Assembly: GCA_003552785.1 (NCBI GenBank)
Contig: PUOQ01000116.1
Location: forward strand, 1-6,637
From: Dehalococcoidia bacterium
GTDB taxonomy: Bacteria; Chloroflexota; Dehalococcoidia; Dehalococcoidales; CSSed11-197
DNA: 6,637 nt
Direction: 5' to 3'
Under the pieces are notes generated by a model, which saw only the letters and a program-made list of their open reading frames with translations, had not been told where the DNA came from and ran no database searches. Position 1 is the stretch's first letter. Each line of letters opens with the position of its first letter. The position numbers were made by a program, and so were the translations under genes. Below are positions 4,930 to 6,637 of the stretch, piece after piece.

Positions 4930-5003
4930 GGTGGTTAAAATATCGGTGAAATATGAGTATTTGTAGTAAAATATTAGTGAAGTATTCGTGAAAAAAAGTG
5001 ACG
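4930..5003. promoter_or_regulatory. Helically phased direct-repeat array, probable response-regulator binding region
   Basis: On the plus strand a GT(G/A)A-type core recurs at 4946, 4957, 4966, 4977, 4988 and 4998 (spacings 11, 9, 11, 11, 10, mean 10.4 bp). Full 11-mers include TATCGGTGAAA (4941), TATTAGTGAAG (4972) and TATTCGTGAAA (4983), with a weaker unit at 4930. OmpR/PhoB-family regulators bind tandem half-sites with about 11-bp periodicity, and a gene for such a regulator ends 48 bp away. The array lies immediately upstream of the candidate -35 at 4922-4927. Binding is inferred. Confidence 0.55.
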
Positions 5004-5006
5004 TTA

Positions 5007-5036
5007 TATATATTGAGGTTGGAAAGTATATATCAA
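5007..5036 (-). promoter_or_regulatory. Weak alternative promoter upstream of the repeat array
   Basis: A second TTGATA (5031-5036) with an 18-nt spacer to TATATA (5007-5012). The 8-mer TATCAAAT (plus strand) is shared exactly with the better candidate at 4922-4929. In such AT-rich DNA this may be chance; if used, the repeat array would lie in the transcribed region. Confidence 0.2.
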
Positions 5037-5050
5037 ATAGTTGTTTTTAG

Positions 5051-5734
5051 TTATTCGGGCATCAAAGCGTAATAACCTGTGCCCGATTTATTAAATATTA
5101 TTTTAGGTTTATCCGGGTCGAGCTCAATTTTTTTTCGCAAATTATAAATATGTACTTTAAGGCAATCGGTTGCACTCATATAATCATCACCCCAAACCGC
5201 TTTTGCCAAGATGTTATACGAAACAACGTCAGGTGAGCGCTTGATTAATTCTTCAAGTATTACACATTCAATATTTCTAAGTTCGACTTTTTTGTTTTTA
5301 TAATCAATTTCACGTTTGACAGGGTCAAAAAAGAGGGAGCCCCAGTAAAGAGGAGTTGAAGACCCCGTTTCGACTTTTTGTAAAAGGAGGCGTTTAATCC
5401 TGGCGATAAGCTCAAGCGGCCGGAAGGGTTTATAAACATAATCTCCAGCCCCCAATCCAAATGCCTGCACTACCGTCATCTCCTCGGCGGAAACCGACAA
5501 TATCAGGACAGGCACATCAGAAAAGTGGCGGATATTTTTTAATACATCGAGACCGTTCATATCAGGTAAACCCAAATCAAGTATTACTGCATCTGGCTCT
5601 TCAGACTCCACCATTTCTATACCTTCCTGGCCCCAGTCCGTTGAAACAATACTTGAATCCGGCCAGCCGGTTTGAAAAGCAAAACTAATGGAATCAACAA
5701 TTTTTGGGTCATCTTCAATAACAAGTAATTTCAT
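5051..5734 (-). CDS. OmpR/PhoB-family response regulator
   Basis: A 227-residue two-domain transcription regulator of normal family length. Receiver domain (about 1-120): acidic pair Asp8-Asp9, phospho-acceptor Asp53 in ILDLGLPD, Ser80 at the Thr/Ser switch position, and Lys102 in the YKPF motif. The C-terminal winged-helix DNA-binding domain (about 127-227) has a recognition-helix region near 187-204 (TDCLKVHIYNLRKKIE) and the closing hairpin SGTGYYALMPE. Phosphorylation by the adjacent kinase should promote dimerisation and binding to tandem direct repeats. Its ATG (5732-5734) overlaps the kinase TGA by 4 nt (ATGA), which implies translational coupling and a cognate pair; the ribosome site (GAGAGG) is modest, in line with that. 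The gene resembles KdpE/PhoB-type regulators, but the signal is unknown. The next gene in the same direction starts 350 nt downstream, after the phased array, and no strong terminator lies between. Confidence 0.95.
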   Translation of the reverse strand: MKLLVIEDDPKIVDSISFAFQTGWPDSSIVSTDWGQEGIEMVESEEPDAVILDLGLPDMNGLDVLKNIRHFSDVPVLILSVSAEEMTVVQAFGLGAGDYVYKPFRPLELIARIKRLLLQKVETGSSTPLYWGSLFFDPVKREIDYKNKKVELRNIECVILEELIKRSPDVVSYNILAKAVWGDDYMSATDCLKVHIYNLRKKIELDPDKPKIIFNKSGTGYYALMPE

Positions 5735-6637
5735 TCTGCCTCTCTTATGGGCAATGAAAAGCCAAAAGTGCTGCCTTTACCGGTACTTTTCACCCATATT
5801 TTTCCGCCGTGCAAATCAACCAGCATTTTCGAAAGCACCAGGCCCAGCCCCATGCCTTTTACGGCATAACTGTCCGGGCCGGTGGCACAGGTAGAATTAA
5901 AGAGGCGTTTTTGCACTATATCAGAAACCCCAAGTCCGTTATCTTCAACTTCTACTACACCGTGGTCTGCCTTTTTATACACACGTAATACTACCCGGCC
6001 ACCTCTCGGGGTGTACTTGTAAGCATTATCGAGCAAATTGATAATCACCTGTTTTATTCTTTTGGAATCTATATTAACCGATATGGATGGTTCAGGTGCC
6101 TCTATGTTAAAGGATTGCTTTTTGGTTTTAAAAGCGCTTGACATATACTCACCTGTCTCCATCGCCACTTTCTTCAGATCACACTGGTGAAAGTGCATCT
6201 TTAACATGCCTATTTCACCCCTGGCTACATCCATAAGCTCATCTATTCGCTGATTGATAGCTTTGCCCCCAGCAAGAATGGTTTCTGCCATATGTTTAAC
6301 TGTTGTATCTGAAGCGTGTGATGCAAGGGTTTCGCAGCTGGAAATAAGAGGAGTAAGCGGGGTTTTAAGCTCATGAACCAGGGCGCGGGTAAATTCAACC
6401 CGCTGTTTTATCTGCCCTTCAAGCTCCTGGCGTAAATGTTTTTCAGTTTGGTAGTGTTGTTTTAATTTTTCCTGGGATTCTTTACGCCGTTCAATTTCTC
6501 TGGACAGGTCTTTGCTGGTCATGTCTAATTGCCTGGTTCGCCTGGCCACTTTTTCTTCAAGGCAACCCTGATAAGCCTTAAGCCTCTCCTCGGCCTGTTT
6601 CTGCCGGGTAATATCTGTAAAGGATGCCAGCACTCTG
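5731..6637 (-). CDS. PAS-containing sensor histidine kinase, 5' end beyond the window (partial)
   Basis: C-terminal part of a sensor kinase; the reading frame stays open to the window edge at 6637. A GTG at 6631-6633 is internal, because the residues after it (VLASFTDITRQKQAEERL) are the end of a PAS/PAC domain. Counting from that codon: PAC end 1-15, a charged coiled coil about 14-80, the HisKA H-box with phospho-accepting His87 in VHELKTPL, the N-box NLLDNAYKYTP (199-209), G1 box DNGLG (231-235), F-box region RLFNS (243-247), and G2 box GMGLGL (260-265) in the HATPase_c domain, ending GSTFGFSLPI. It autophosphorylates and transfers phosphate to the overlapping response regulator. No membrane segment is visible in this part, so the sensing domain and cell location cannot be judged. 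Confidence 0.94.
   Translation of the reverse strand, partial: RVLASFTDITRQKQAEERLKAYQGCLEEKVARRTRQLDMTSKDLSREIERRKESQEKLKQHYQTEKHLRQELEGQIKQRVEFTRALVHELKTPLTPLISSCETLASHASDTTVKHMAETILAGGKAINQRIDELMDVARGEIGMLKMHFHQCDLKKVAMETGEYMSSAFKTKKQSFNIEAPEPSISVNIDSKRIKQVIINLLDNAYKYTPRGGRVVLRVYKKADHGVVEVEDNGLGVSDIVQKRLFNSTCATGPDSYAVKGMGLGLVLSKMLVDLHGGKIWVKSTGKGSTFGFSLPIREAE

Noticed and set aside
5005..5033. AT-only inverted repeat with a T7 run (4991-4997) as terminator of the response-regulator gene
   Set aside because: The stem has only A-T pairs and is separated from the T-run by several bases, and the T-run belongs to the phased repeat array. It is too weak to call a terminator.
6631..6633. GTG as the start codon of the histidine kinase
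   Set aside because: The frame is open to the window edge, and the residues just after it are the end of a PAS/PAC domain, so the gene begins outside the window.

Overview
The window reads as one co-oriented regulatory and metabolic locus. Every gene I can support is on the minus strand, so the order of expression runs from position 6637 down to position 1. The organism is probably an anaerobic or facultative bacterium, perhaps of the Chloroflexota (Dehalococcoidia-like). This is inferred from protein style only: a Tat lipoprotein with a Thr/Val-rich linker, and the wording of the kinase ATPase region. No rRNA or other marker is present to prove it.

Layout in reading direction: (1) 6637-5731, the C-terminal part of a PAS-type sensor histidine kinase, cut by the window edge. 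(2) 5734-5051, an OmpR/PhoB-type response regulator that overlaps the kinase gene by 4 nt. (3) 5050-4702, a 349-nt gene-free stretch that is densely organised: an AT-rich array of about 11-bp helically phased direct repeats (4930-5003), a candidate promoter directly downstream (4898-4927), then a GC-rich, strongly foldable leader (4719-4859) ending just before a gene with a TTG start. (4) 4701-4504 and about 4421-4251, two short paralogous ribbon-helix-helix-like proteins separated by a stretch with extra Shine-Dalgarno sequences and a possible micro-ORF. (5) 4144-3290, 3284-1002 and 987-22, a three-gene operon for a xanthine dehydrogenase/aldehyde oxidoreductase-family molybdenum hydroxylase: a [2Fe-2S] small subunit with a Tat lipoprotein signal, a Moco-binding large subunit, and an FAD subunit with a Cys-rich insertion of the [4Fe-4S] type.

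Suggested working model (inference): the two-component system senses an unknown signal; the regulator binds the phased repeats upstream of the promoter; the transcript passes through a switch-like structured leader, possibly related to the molybdenum-cofactor riboswitches; the small RHH proteins are made first; then the exported, membrane-tethered molybdenum hydroxylase is made. The substrate cannot be read from the sequence, and the Mo-site motifs are unusually divergent. The small subunit also carries a duplicated 35-residue module that looks like a C2H2 finger without its zinc ligands.

I see no tRNA, rRNA, CRISPR array, insertion sequence or integrase in the window.
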